A stretch of DNA of 64,000 nucleotides from Nelumbo lutea (Eukaryota; Streptophyta; Magnoliopsida; Proteales; Nelumbonaceae): positions 82,426,270-82,490,269 of the forward strand of contig JAKGHH010000004.1 of NCBI GenBank assembly GCA_022828595.1. Direction: 5' to 3'. The position numbers and the translations under genes were made by a program. The notes under the pieces were generated by a model. The model ran no database searches. It had not been told where the DNA came from and worked only from the letters and a program-made list of their open reading frames with translations. Of the stretch, positions 11,278-22,800 are shown one piece after another; position 1 is the first letter of the stretch, and the number at the start of each line of letters is the position of its first letter.

Positions 11278-11836
11278 GGGAAAATTCCATATTAGTACCA
11301 TGCACTTTGGGTCTAGTGCCACTTTGGTCCCCGAATTTTAAATGCAACAATTTAGTACCTGAACTTTCAAAACGTGTCAATCTAGTACTTGTCATTAACC
11401 AGCCTATTAACCAAACGTTAAGTGCCACTTGAAAAGACACAAATACCCTTTGAGTGTCATCTAATTCTCTTTATAAACTACCCAAACATTGACAAAAAAT
11501 GAATAGTCCCAAATACTTGCTTTTTCTATTCAAGAAAATTGGGGTCACCAAAATGCCACTGAGACGTAACCCCAAATTTCTTGAACAGAAGAGGCAAGGA
11601 TTTGAGACTGTTCATTTTTATCAACATGTGGATAATTGATAAAGAAAATTAGATGACACTCAAAGGGCATTTGTGTCTTTTCAAATGTCACTTAATGGCT
11701 GGTTAACGGATTGGTTAATGATAGGTACTGGATTGACACATTTTGAAAGTTTGGGCACTAAATTGTCACGTTTTAAAGTTTAGGGACCAAAGTGGCACTA
11801 GGCCCAAAGTACATGATACTAATTGGGAATTTTCCC
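11278..11836. mobile_element. Mutator-like MITE with long inverted repeats
   Basis: GGGAAAATTCC at the left end is inverted as GGGAATTTTCCC at the right. The arms extend more than 150 bp, as the paired text on TAGTACC..., CACTTTGG and AGTGCCACTT shows. Flanking 9-mers TAAAAACCT and TAAAAACTA agree at 7 of 9 positions, which fits a Mutator-type duplication. Non-coding. Confidence 0.75.
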
Positions 11837-12005
11837 TAAAAACTATTATTGTTTATAACACTTATTTTTATTTGACATGATAAGTTTATAATATTTTAGA
11901 TATGTCAAAATGTTCTATAGATTTTATGTATTTTTTAACTTTTTGTGCTTCTATCCATTTTTCAAATTTTTATTTTTTAACTATGGCATCATTAGTTAAC
12001 CCATT

Positions 12006-12362
12006 TTTTCCAATCCAGTACCTGTTATTAACCAGCCACTAAGTGGCATTTGAAAAGATACAAATGCCCTTTGAGTGTCTTCTAATTTTCTTTGTGGACA
12101 TTCTAGTGACCCCAACTTTCTTGAATAAAAGAGGCAAGGATTTGAGACTATTTTTTTCAACGTTTGGATGGTTGATAAAGAAAAATTAGAAGACACTTGA
12201 AGGGCACTTGTGTCTTTTCAAAATGCCACTTAATGGTTGGTTAATGACGAGTACTGGATTGACACATTTTGGAAGTTCAGGTACCGAATTGTCGTGTTCT
12301 AAAGTTCGGGGACCAAAGTCGCACTAGGCCCAAAGTACAGGATACTAATCGGGATTTTTCCC
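12006..12362. mobile_element. Second, left-truncated copy of the 11.3-kb MITE
   Basis: It repeats the interior and right arm of 11278-11836 (CCTTTGAGTGTC, GAGGCAAGGATTTGAGACT, GGACCAAAGT, CGGGATTTTTCCC). The outermost left arm is missing. Confidence 0.7.
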
Positions 12363-12642
12363 AAAACAATCCAAACTTTTGAGCCTAGGCCTAGGCACAA
12401 GTTGATGACAAAAAATCAAAGCTAGCTTGTCTAAGATTATGAGCTGGATCGATTTGAGATCGAGTTAAGCCCACCTAATTTGCCTCCGTATGGACCAATG
12501 GCCATCAATTAGATGCAAAAACAATTTTCTTTTTAAGTTGATTTAGTTTTTAATTCTATTCTTTCATTAATAAAAATAGCTTTTATCTATCACATTTACT
12601 TTTTTTAATATGATGAATACATAATATTAGAGATGTACCTAA

Positions 12643-13399
12643 GGACATGTTTGGTTCATTGCTTTGGGCCTCATTCTTTTAATTCTTGCTCATTCTAGGT
12701 AAGAATGAACAAGAATGAATAACATTTGATTGTTTGGTTACAAAATTCTTGCCATGGGCTACATTATTTTTAGAATGAAAAATCAGCCCATAACACAAAA
12801 GTTGAGGTTGCCTACAGCATGAAAAATAATCATGCCCCATCTTGCTCGTTTTCATTCTTTGAGGAAAATATGCCTACAAATCTGCTTCCATAGATGTTTA
12901 CTAGTGCACCACCGTGAAAGTACTTTTATGAAGGCAATTTTATAAAAGTACTTTTACACAAAAGCGCTTTTATATGAAAGCACTTTAGTAAAAACACTTT
13001 TATAAAGTATTTTTATGAAAACATTTTTATAAAAGTACTTTTATAAAAGCACTTTTACATAAGTGCTTTTATAAAATCACTTTTACAGAAGTACTTTTAT
13101 AAAAGTACTTCGTAAAAACACTTACGAAATCATTTTTATGAAAGTGCTTTTATCAAAGTATTTTCATGAAAGTACTTTTATCAAATTATTTTTATGAAAG
13201 CACTTTTTATAGAAGTATTTTTACAAAAGTACTTTTACATAGGACACTTGTTAGTATGAAAAGAATTCATTTTTAGGAAAAAAGCGTTTGGTTCATAGCA
13301 ATATTTTCTCATTTTGCCTATTTTTACCCATTCTTATTTATTTAAGAATTTCATCTTGGGTAAGAATGAGAAAGAACGAGAATTGAACCAAACATGACC
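12643..13399. mobile_element. PIF/Harbinger-like MITE with internal satellite
   Basis: The ends GGACATGTTTGGTTCA and TGAACCAAACATGACC are inverted copies, flanked by TAA at 12640-12642 and 13400-13402. No transposase. The middle carries the 20-bp satellite listed separately. Confidence 0.75.
12905..13240. repeat. Palindromic 18-22-bp tandem repeat
   Basis: Variants of AAAAGTACTTTTATAAAAGC are repeated about 17 times. Each unit is itself close to an inverted repeat (AAAAGTACTTTT), so the array could fold into many small hairpins. Confidence 0.75.
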
Positions 13400-14566
13400 T
13401 AAATGTTTTTTTTTACAAAATTTCTATGTTGTTAATAATTTTTGTGTATCTCTTTTTTAAATTTTTATTATTTATTTATGATATCATGGGTTGATCTATT
13501 TGACCTAAAAGGTTGAACCATTGACCCCCCACTTGAATAGGAAAATTGTATCATTTTTTATTCAGTTTTAAATCTTATATTTCATTTCCATCGAATAAAA
13601 ATACTTTTATTTAGTATGCTTATTGTTATTTGATATGATAAATAGATAATATTAGAGATGCGCCTAAATTTTGTCACACATTTTTTGTTATTTTTGTAAT
13701 ATTTATATTTATATTTATTTTTAAGTTTTTATTGTTTAACTATGAGAACATTAGTTAACCCATTTAACATGGATGGTTGATTTGTAAGCAATATGTAAAC
13801 AATAAGGGTAGAGTTAGTCAATTAGCTAAACCATAGGGGTGGTTTAAGAAATTTTTCCTTTATTTAATTATGTTTAAGAAAATTTTCCTTTATTTAATTA
13901 TTTTTCATGTTGGTTTTGAACATAGCTTTTACATTATTAAATAATGGATATAGATTTAATTTGTAAAATTTATTAGTGAGAAATAAAAATAATTCAAATA
14001 AAATATCTAAGGAGAGAGAATGTGAGTTAATACCTTAATGAGAGGGATTTAATGAAGTGAAAAGTAATAATAATTTAATTACATTTTGTGCCTACACAAT
14101 TAAAGAGGGATTAAATTCATAACTAGGTGTTTTAGTCAAGAAAAGTCTATAAAGCTCATTTATTTAATGTGCCTTAAATATAAAATTTAACAAAAGGAAA
14201 TGGGAGTTAACACTTTAAATATATGACTTAATGATGAAGAATATAATGAATTTAATAAAAGTAGTAGTTCAAATTATGCGTGTTGCCCTCATAATATAGG
14301 GAGACTAAATTCAAAAAAAAAAAGAAGAAGGCTATTTTAGTTAAAAAAAAATCCAAAATCTACACCTCATTTACACTTTTAATAGTAGTATAGATATAGA
14401 TATTTACATCTAAAATAATAACGAAGTTTACATCGATAAAAAGAATGTAAATTTTACACTTAGAGTTTATCAATGTTAAAAAGGTATATTTCAATCTCGG
14501 GGTTTGTATGTGCACCCATTACAACTAAAAATCATTTGGCAAGAGTAAATTTATCAATGCAAAACT
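13400..14566. other. AT-rich non-coding spacer
   Basis: No coding signal. 13,785-13,860 resembles one arm of the foldback element at 38.04-38.19 kb (AAACAATAAGGGTA ... CAATTAGCTAAACCA). Confidence 0.45.
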
Positions 14567-14936
14567 TATGGGTGAAAATGGATTGTATCATGATCTAAAA
14601 TGGGATCCTATTTTGTCTAATTGAATACTCCCTTGGATTTTTGGATTAGATCAGATCGGATATGTTTTATATTACACTTTTGTAATTGTTTTATATTATT
14701 TATTTATTTTTATAAAAAACATGTATATATGATGAAAATTCTTTACATAACATGTTATGTTTTTTTTTATCATTTTAATAATTTATTAATCTTTTAAGAA
14801 ATTAAATCAGATAGAATCATATTCAAATATCCAACACCCTTAATAGATTTGGATTCGAAACAATGTTTGTGATATCCAATCGGATCAGATTTGGATATAC
14901 CCAAATTGAATCCAATCCAATTCATTTGCATCTCTA
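14567..14936. mobile_element. Probable hAT-type MITE
   Basis: The right end ATTTGCATCTCTA is the inverse of TAGAGATGCAAAT, and the left end reads TATGGGTGAAAATGGATTG. The interior is rich in GGAT/ATCC motifs typical of this MITE type. Target duplication is not clear. Confidence 0.4.
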
Positions 14937-15347
14937 ACAAAAACTAAAACCAACTTTGCATTTTGTGTGAACTTGAATACACTTTACATATTTGTATTCA
15001 TACTCTAACAGGGTACTTTAACTAATTAACCCTATTATATTTTAATATAATATTATTATATTATTCAATTTATAGCTTATGGTTTTGTTTGGTTTATAAA
15101 ATTCCGGAAAACCAAGCCATAACCATAACCCAATATTTTAAATAATCTCAAATCAATTTACATGGTAGTATTGCATCAATGATACTAACGGGGACCCATG
15201 CGATGTACAAGATTTGTTAAGTTAAAGATAAACAATCGAAACATGTAAGAGTATATAATTATTTATATTTTATATACTACTTTTAATAATTTTTTTACAA
15301 TACAAAAATAACAATAATTAAATTTAGATAGAGTTGTTTATGAAACT

Positions 15348-15830
15348 TAGGGATGACAATTTCCCCATTTCCTCGATCCTCGTGGGGATTTGCCTCGAAT
15401 GGATGGGGATGGGGATGATTTTCCCCGTGGGGATGGAGATAGGGAAATTTTCATCCCTGTTGAAGGGGACGGGGAGAGAACTCCCTGTCCCACGTGGATC
15501 CCAATCCCTGCCCCATGGGATCCCCACTAATATATATGCATATATACACATATGTTTATATATGTATATATGTACACATATATCTATATGTTAATATTTT
15601 TTAAAATATGGTTGAATACGTTTGAATCTTTTCTAATAGAATTGTAAATTTTAATTATTTTATTTTTATTTTTTAATAAAAATAAAAAGAAACATATGTA
15701 TCCCCGTGGAGACGGGGATGGGGATAACTTTGTCCCCGTTAGCAATGGGGACGGGGATGTGGATGGAGATTTTCGTAGGGACAAGGATAGGGAGAGGCTC
15801 GTCATCCTCACTCGCCTGTTGGCATTCCAA
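15348..15830. mobile_element. hAT-type MITE rich in GGGGAT
   Basis: Starts TAGGGATGACAA and ends TTGGCATTCCAA, partly matching inverted ends. It is flanked by ATGAAACT and ATCAAACT (7 of 8 match), the duplication size of hAT elements. The outer thirds are GGGGATGGGGAT repeats and the centre is TATATA-rich. Confidence 0.65.
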
Positions 15831-15838
15831 ATCAAACT

Positions 15839-17319
15839 AATGAAACTAACCAATCTGATTTCTAATATTTCCAGTCGGCTTTAGTTCAAAATTTTCCCAA
15901 CCCGACTAGGTTGGATCAGTTTCTCTGTGGCCACTTGTAAAATGACTAAAACCTAACGACCCGACCATAGATATATATTAATATTTTATATTTTAAATAT
16001 ATTTTTTAATATGGAAAAGTGGGAAAATTCCAATATTTCTTAGGCTAAAATAGTTTATATCATAAATTTAATTTTTAAATTTATTTTTAATGATGCCATT
16101 TAAACTTAATTTTTGAATATAATTTTTTAAGTTTAAATATTTTGAACCGATTGAGAAATCCGATAATTGACCCAATTTGATATAACCTGAGTGACCAACC
16201 CCCCAAACCTGACTAGGCTAATTTGGTTGGCCAAACAACCTACAATTGAATCGAACCAACCCATGAATAATAGTTTAATATTCATTAATTATTAAAAATT
16301 TATAGCAAAAATACATAATAAATTAAATTTAAAAAGCTAAATAACAATAGTTTAAGATCCAATAATTATTGAAAATTTTATATTAAATAAAAAACAAAAA
16401 TAGAATTATGAATAATTATTGAAAATATATTCATCATAAAAAATAATAAATAATTACTAAAATAGAATAAATACTAATTATAGTATAGATAAATATATAG
16501 TAGATAGAGATTACGTTTTTAAAATTATTATTAGTAAACAATAATTTTTTTGAAAGTTATTTTCTAGAATTATTAATTGGTATAAACGAAATTAGTTATT
16601 TACATTACTATTTATTTATTAAAATAATATCATTATTTTAATTTTAAAAATATTAATTACTTTTTGAATTTAATAATCCATAAAATGATAGTACTATTAA
16701 TACATAATTTTTTTTTATTTTAACTATTTAAATTCTAGCTATGTTAAATATTTCGTTATTTAACTAAATATTTAAAATCTTAATCTATTTATTTTAATTG
16801 AAAGTTATTCAGTAGCTATTTAAAATATATTATTCATTGATATAAAACATTAATTTTAATATTTTGTTATTTAAGATATTTAGTTATTGAGATATTTAAA
16901 TAATATTTCATTTTTATGTTAGATTTTTATTATTTGAATAACATTTAGATTGAATAATCCAGAAAATCATAATTTATATTGTTTGTACATAACTTCGTGA
17001 TGAATTTTGTAAAAACAATAATTAATAATATGAATAATATTAAATCGGTTATGATTATTTTTTGTCTTTTTTAATAAATATTTTAAAGTTACTATATAAT
17101 TTTGTTATAATATTTAAATAATTCTTAAATTTTTTAGTTCAAAACTTTTTTAGATAGATGTAGATAAAAAGTGGGAGAGAAGATAAATAATAACTAGAGA
17201 TAATTTAGGAGAGAGGCTCTCTTCTAATTTAGAGATAACTTATATGAGAAATAGTGGGGGATGTTGTTTTGGAGAAATTTTAGGATATTAAATTATTTAG
17301 GTTATTGGGAGGGGTTTGA
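15839..17319. other. Very AT-rich non-coding spacer
   Basis: Dense A/T runs and no ORF above background. I see no element with definable ends. Confidence 0.5.
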
Positions 17320-17468
17320 CTATGATATGGAAAAGATATGATATCCAAAAAACTTCTGATTCATCAACTGGAATATGTGGTAGTCAATCAAGTGTTATTT
17401 ATCAAAATTCATGGGTGGGTTTTGATTGGTCAAAACTCTTCCCATACCATATCTTTTCCGCATCATAG
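17320..17468. mobile_element. Small MITE with about 21-bp inverted repeats
   Basis: CTATGATATGGAAAAGATATG at the left pairs with CATATCTTTTCCGCATCATAG at the right, 19 of 21 positions. No target duplication is visible. Confidence 0.6.
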
Positions 17469-17623
17469 ATTTTCCCTATTGGGAGAGATTTTAGGAAGAT
17501 TTTTTTGAGAAAAGTAGAGTTTTTAATTAGTAATTTGGAAAATGACATGAATTAAAAAAAATAAAAAATTCATAAAAATGAAAAAATTTTAGACTTTCTT
17601 ATTTTAATATATATATATTTTCC

Positions 17624-18091
17624 AAAACTCACCTTCTGTTAGTTCAATGTTAATGCTTCTTAACAGAAGTGTCCATGTTAGCATAAATTATAATTTTCAT
17701 GACCAAATTACCCTTGAATGGCGAGTTAAAGGAAAAATTGTATTTTTTTAGTTTTCAATTTTCTTTTTTTTTTGCATTTTTAGTATTTTGTTATAATTTC
17801 TTTTTTTTTTATAATTTCTGTTTTTTATAATTTTCTATTTTCTACGGTCTATAAATTTTCTTGTATTTTTTGTTATTTATTTGTAATTTCTGTGTTTTCT
17901 ATAATTTTTGTGTTTTTTCTACAATTTTTATTTTTTGATTTTGTTTTTCAATTTCTATAGTTTCTATAATTTGAAAATAATTTTTTATTTTGTTTGCAAT
18001 TTTTATAATTTTTTGTAGTTTCTATGTTTTTATGTATTTTATATTTAATAATATTTTTTGTGTTTTCATTTTTTCAGAGAAGGTGAGTTTT
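17624..18091. mobile_element. T-rich inverted-repeat element
   Basis: AAAACTCACCTTCT is exactly inverted as AGAAGGTGAGTTTT. Between them lies a long T-rich run of TTTCTATAATTT-like words. The ends could be internal to a larger element. Confidence 0.45.
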
Positions 18092-18345
18092 AGACATTTT
18101 GAAAAATTGTCATGAATTTAAGTGATTTTTGGACAATTTCATAGATAGAGAGATGATGTGAAGTTGATTTTTTTTGATAAAGATGATGTGAGCTGATTTG
18201 ATATTAAAGTATTTTAATTGAAAAATTGAGGTAACAAAAACTAAGAATTTATTACCCATTAGGTGATAAACACGTCGCTCTCACGATCATTGAAGCAGTT
18301 AAAGTGTGGGCCAAAAGTAGGCCTGTTCCCGGGATAAATGGGTTT

Positions 18346-18368
18346 ACAGCTTACGTGTCGTAAGCTGT
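18346..18368. promoter_or_regulatory. Perfect 10-bp palindrome around an ACGTG core, upstream of the WD40 gene
   Basis: The arms ACAGCTTACG and CGTAAGCTGT are exact inverses separated by TGT. ACGTGTC within it is an ABRE/G-box-like bZIP motif. A third half-site, ACAGCTTAC, follows at 18,386-18,394, and a GGGCACC triplet repeat at about 18,408-18,425. The position, 340 bp before the leader exon's donor, suits a proximal promoter. Function is inferred. Confidence 0.5.
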
Positions 18369-18499
18369 GCCAGATTCCTTACAGTTACAGCTTACAAGAG
18401 AAGACGGGCACCGGGCACCGGGCACCGGCCCAAGTTCCCCCCACCAACCCCCAAGCCCAGAACAAGACACACACCTCATCAGCTCATCTTACCCGCCTA

Positions 18500-18705
18500 C
18501 CGTCTGTCAAAACGAACCGACGTTCAAATTCAACCTCACAATTCACAAACGAGTCGACGAGGTCGCTTCAGCAGAAAAAATCAAAATTCAAATGATTATC
18601 CAATTTTATCCCATGTTCGGATCCTCACGATAAATAGATTACAGATACGATCCTCTCCCTCTACCTTTCTCTCTCCAGTCTTCAAGTCTCTGATCTTTGA
18701 TAGAG
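18500..18705 (+). other. Leader (5' UTR) exon of the WD40 gene
   Basis: Pyrimidine-rich leader (CTCTCCCTCTACC) ending TAGAG before the donor GTGAG at 18706. The leader intron runs to a long T-tract and GCAG at 19311-19314. The transcription start is not determined; 18500 is a rough limit. Confidence 0.55.
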
Positions 18706-19407
18706 GTGAGATTATCGATTCTCCAGTCACTTTGTTTTTTTGGTTATCGGAATTCGTTTCTTGTTATTTCTCAAGCTCGATGATCTGTTTTCTGATCTTT
18801 GGTTTGTTGCAATTCTTGTTATCTGTTACTCTGATAAATTTCGTTGGTTCAATTCAAGTGAACACTTGGCTTTCATTCGTTATTGCTTTACGATTTTTAT
18901 TTATATATACATGCGTATTTCCAGTATCTGTTTGAATTTGATGATCAGTTTATTGTTCGTCACTGTTTATTCATTTATTTAATTGAGCTAGAATTCGAGA
19001 CTTCTTTTTGGTTAAGAGAACCTACTTCTGCGTTTTTGGACCAAAGCGGGAGTGCGGAACTTAGATTAATTGTCCTTTTTTTAATAAAAGATTTTAATAT
19101 TGCATATTCTTCAAAACGATATTTGCTTAAATTGTAAAGAGGAACATTTCAATTCTCAAGTATAGGACTCTTAATTGGTTCCACTCACTCCACTGACAAT
19201 ATATCCTGTAGTAGTCAGTAGATTGAGTAGAGGCAGCTAGCTGAAGTAATTGTACTGTGTTTTTTGTGAATGATATCTTCATCTAATTCATGCTTTTTTT
19301 TTTTTTTTTTGCAGAGTTACGTAGTTATATTCTAATTCCAGGCCTCTTTGCTGCAATTTGTAACCAAGGGGTACTGGATTAAAATTGAACAGCCAGTGAA
19401 GCTGCAA

Positions 19408-19431
19408 ATGATGAAATGGGTTATGCAATGA
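19408..19431 (+). other. Short upstream ORF overlapping the WD40 start codon
   Basis: ATGATGAAATGG... encodes seven residues (MMKWVMQ) and stops with TGA at 19429-19431, after the main ATG at 19416 in another frame. Scanning ribosomes would meet it first, so it could lower translation of the main frame. Whether it is used is unknown. Confidence 0.45.
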
Positions 19432-19820
19432 GTAGACTTGAAATAGATTCTCAGCTGTGTGACGGTGGGAAGACCACCAATACGGCTTCTGCTAGTCAGT
19501 TTGCTAGTCAGAGCCACGGAGAATCATTGCCTCACCTTGATCATGAAATTGCTCATCTCACCAAGCTTAGATCAGGGTCCCATGAAACTTTAAGTCGTGT
19601 TGCACCTGGTAGGAGGGAGTTGCCTGTATCGGTGGTGAAGATGCTTGCTGGCCGAGAGAGTAACCAATCCAGGAAAGGAAGATTCTCTTCAGCAGATTGT
19701 TGTCATGTACTCAGCAGATATTTGCCTGTCAATGGTCCGTGGCAGGTCGACGAGATGAGTAGTCGAGCTTATGTATCCCAGTTTTCTGCTGATGGTTCCC
19801 TTTTTGTTGCTGGGTTTCAG
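19416..19820 (+). CDS. WD40 gene, coding exon 1
   Basis: Encodes residues 1-135. A Ser/Gly-rich N-terminus is followed by VSVVKMLAGRE and CCHVLSRYLPVNGPWQVD, the segment leading into the propeller. Ends AGFQ at donor GTAATG. Confidence 0.9.
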
Positions 19821-22800
19821 GTAATGACTTGTCTGCCTCCAATCTGTGATAAATTTTGGAAAACAGCATCATTTTTCTTATGGTAATTGACCAATACAAG
19901 AATCCCTCTTGTTTTCTTTTCCTAAATAGGGTAGCCACATTAGAATATACAATGTGGATAGTGGATGGAAAGTTCAGAAAGACATTCTTGCAAGAAGCTT
20001 GCGATGGACTGTAACTGATACATCTCTTTCCCCAGACCAACGATTTCTTGTAAGTTGGTGGTGCAAGTTAATGAAACTAAATGCATATATACATGTCTCT
20101 ATGATGATAGATTTTAATTTGTATGGTATTGTTCTAAATTATTACAACTTTATGAACTGATGTTTGGGTGTGTTGGCCATTGCTTGATGTAATGGTAAAA
20201 TCATGGAATGATAAGCATCAGAACGTGGGCTTGAGCCTGTGAGCAGCCACTTTGTGCAAATAAATAAAATAAAATAAAATAAGAGGCAAAAGTTAGAGTC
20301 GTTTGGTTCACAGTCGGAATGGTGTATTCCCCTTACCTGTTTGGTTCAGACTGGAATTGGAATCGGAATCAGAATTGGCTGGAATGGATTCTCATTTTCC
20401 AGGGGAAGGGGAGGGAATGGCCATTTCCTCAAATGGGGGAATGCCATTCCACCAGGAATGGGAATGGGAGATTCTGATTCCACCCAACCAAACAGTTGCA
20501 AATTGGAATGGGCCATTCTGATTCCGATTCTGGACCCCTATTCCCACAAACCAAATGGACCCTTAGGTCTGTATCCGGTCCACCTCTCGCAAGACCCCAT
20601 CTAGCTGGGACCGACATTGGATAATGGATTTTAATGTTTGGGTGTGTTGACCAGAATGATCTCCCCAAGTTTGGGGGATCTACTTCAAAGGATTTGCCTT
20701 TTTCTGGTAATCTATTCTACATGGCATCTTCTCCTTATTTTGACAGTGGATTAAGGGAATGCCATTGCATTATCTATTTCTTCTTCAAGATTTCTCTTAC
20801 ACTAAGTGGTTTATAAGGTTTTAACTCTATGAAAGTGATTTTTCTGTAATTCTGAGAGTGTTCCTTCTCAAAATCAATCATACTAGTGCTGGTTGAAAAT
20901 TTTAAATCAGATCAGATATTTCTGGTTATTTGAAATTTTATTTTATGATTTCTCTTATTGTATCTTGTATGAAAGTTTGTTGGATGTTAGAAGATACCTA
21001 TTCAAATTTCCGCAGTATCTAGGTGTTATTCCTTTTTCCCCCTAACTTTTGGTAACATATGGATTTCGTTTTTTGGGCATGGTAGATTCTTACTGATCAG
21101 ACTAGTGTATTATATATTGTATATGCTGCCTTCTTTCCTCTAAAGTTTATTTTTCATACTTATTATATAAAAAATTATAATCTTTTTATATCGAAAGGAT
21201 GTATTCTTAGAAGAAGGGAGAAGGAAAAAAAAGAAACAAAAAGTGGTATAGGCTCAAATTTTGACCATTCATTATCCAAATGACTGCAGGAACTTTGAGT
21301 AGAGAGAAATTTATATATGAAAAAGGTCCTACTCTTGATTTTTTTTAATCTTGTAAATAAACCACTCATAGGATGATGAATAAATTATGCATATACTCTT
21401 GTTTAAGTATGCTAAGGAATCGATGGAGACAACATGTATAATGAGAATAGTTCCCACATGAGTGTGGAAAAACAATCCAAGATCCTTTTGTATACAACAT
21501 TTACAAATGTTAAGTGTTACAGCTCTCTGTTGTGAACTTCAGATTGCTGTTTGACCATCATAAACCATGATTTCATGCCATAGTTTTCAAGGCACCAAGG
21601 CAAAGGTCACCTCAGCAGGTGTTTATGTATTGCCTAGGTGAAGAGTTTTTTAAAATAAAAAAAATATAAATCCTTGGGTAGTTCCCTAGGCTTCATAGTA
21701 ATAAGCGTTAATCTTTAATTAATAATTATTATAATCCTTGCGAAATAAGTATAAACCCTGTATCAAAAGATAGAAAATCAACAATTCAACATAGTTATGA
21801 GAAGAAAGATAAGGAAGGAAAGGGAAGAAAACATACAAAACATAAGGGCTGAGCCCTATTCATAAAAAAAAAAGGAAAAAGAAAGCTGAGACCTTGTTTT
21901 GGGCATAGGAAGATGAAGAAGAAGTCCTATTGATTGTTCTTGTGTGTCAATTGGATAAAATCATCAAGTTACTCCTTACCTATCAATTCAGGTTTTAAAG
22001 CCTTCAAGGGTTCAAGATTGTGTCACTGACTCATGTGTCGATTGAACCCAAACAAATAAGAAAATAATAAAAAGAAACTAGTATAAGAATAATAATATTA
22101 ATATTATAAACCCACAATATGAATAATTTAGTCTGATAAAATCTATCGTACTACTATTAATAACATAAAATAAAAATATAAAAATATTATGTAGTGTCTT
22201 ACATATAAATGTAAAGACGTTTGGGCAAGGCAACCCTCCAATAGCGCCTTATCACCTAGGTGTAGCCTTGACAACATTTTTTGCCATTGGTGATTAGTGT
22301 TGTCATTTAGAACTGATCTGAATTTCCAATTTTTCTAATTTTCAAATGTTAAAAAATTATTTTTTACCCTATCCTTCTTGTACTTTACATGTTCTTGTTG
22401 TTTGTACTTTTATTTTTCACTAATCATTTAAAATTTGATTAAACTGTTTGTGGGTGGTCTTTATACATGGCCTAACAGTTATCTGATGATGATTTTTAAT
22501 TGCAGGTCTATGCCAGCATGTCACCTGTTGTCCATATTGTGAATGTTGGATCTACTGCAACGGAGTCGGTTGCAAACGTTACTGTATGTTTTTTTTTTAT
22601 TGGCAATTGTTAAATTTATTCAAATTGAACGGAAAGGATGAGATAATATATAAAGGAATTAACTAGTACCCCTCAATAAACTTTAGGCCAGTGTTTTAAA
22701 AGGTGTGGGAGGCGTACACCTGGAGGCGTGAGGCGCTCCCAAAACGCCCTGAGGCGTATGCCAGAGGCGCTGACACCTCTGAGGCGTATGCCTCTTGCGC

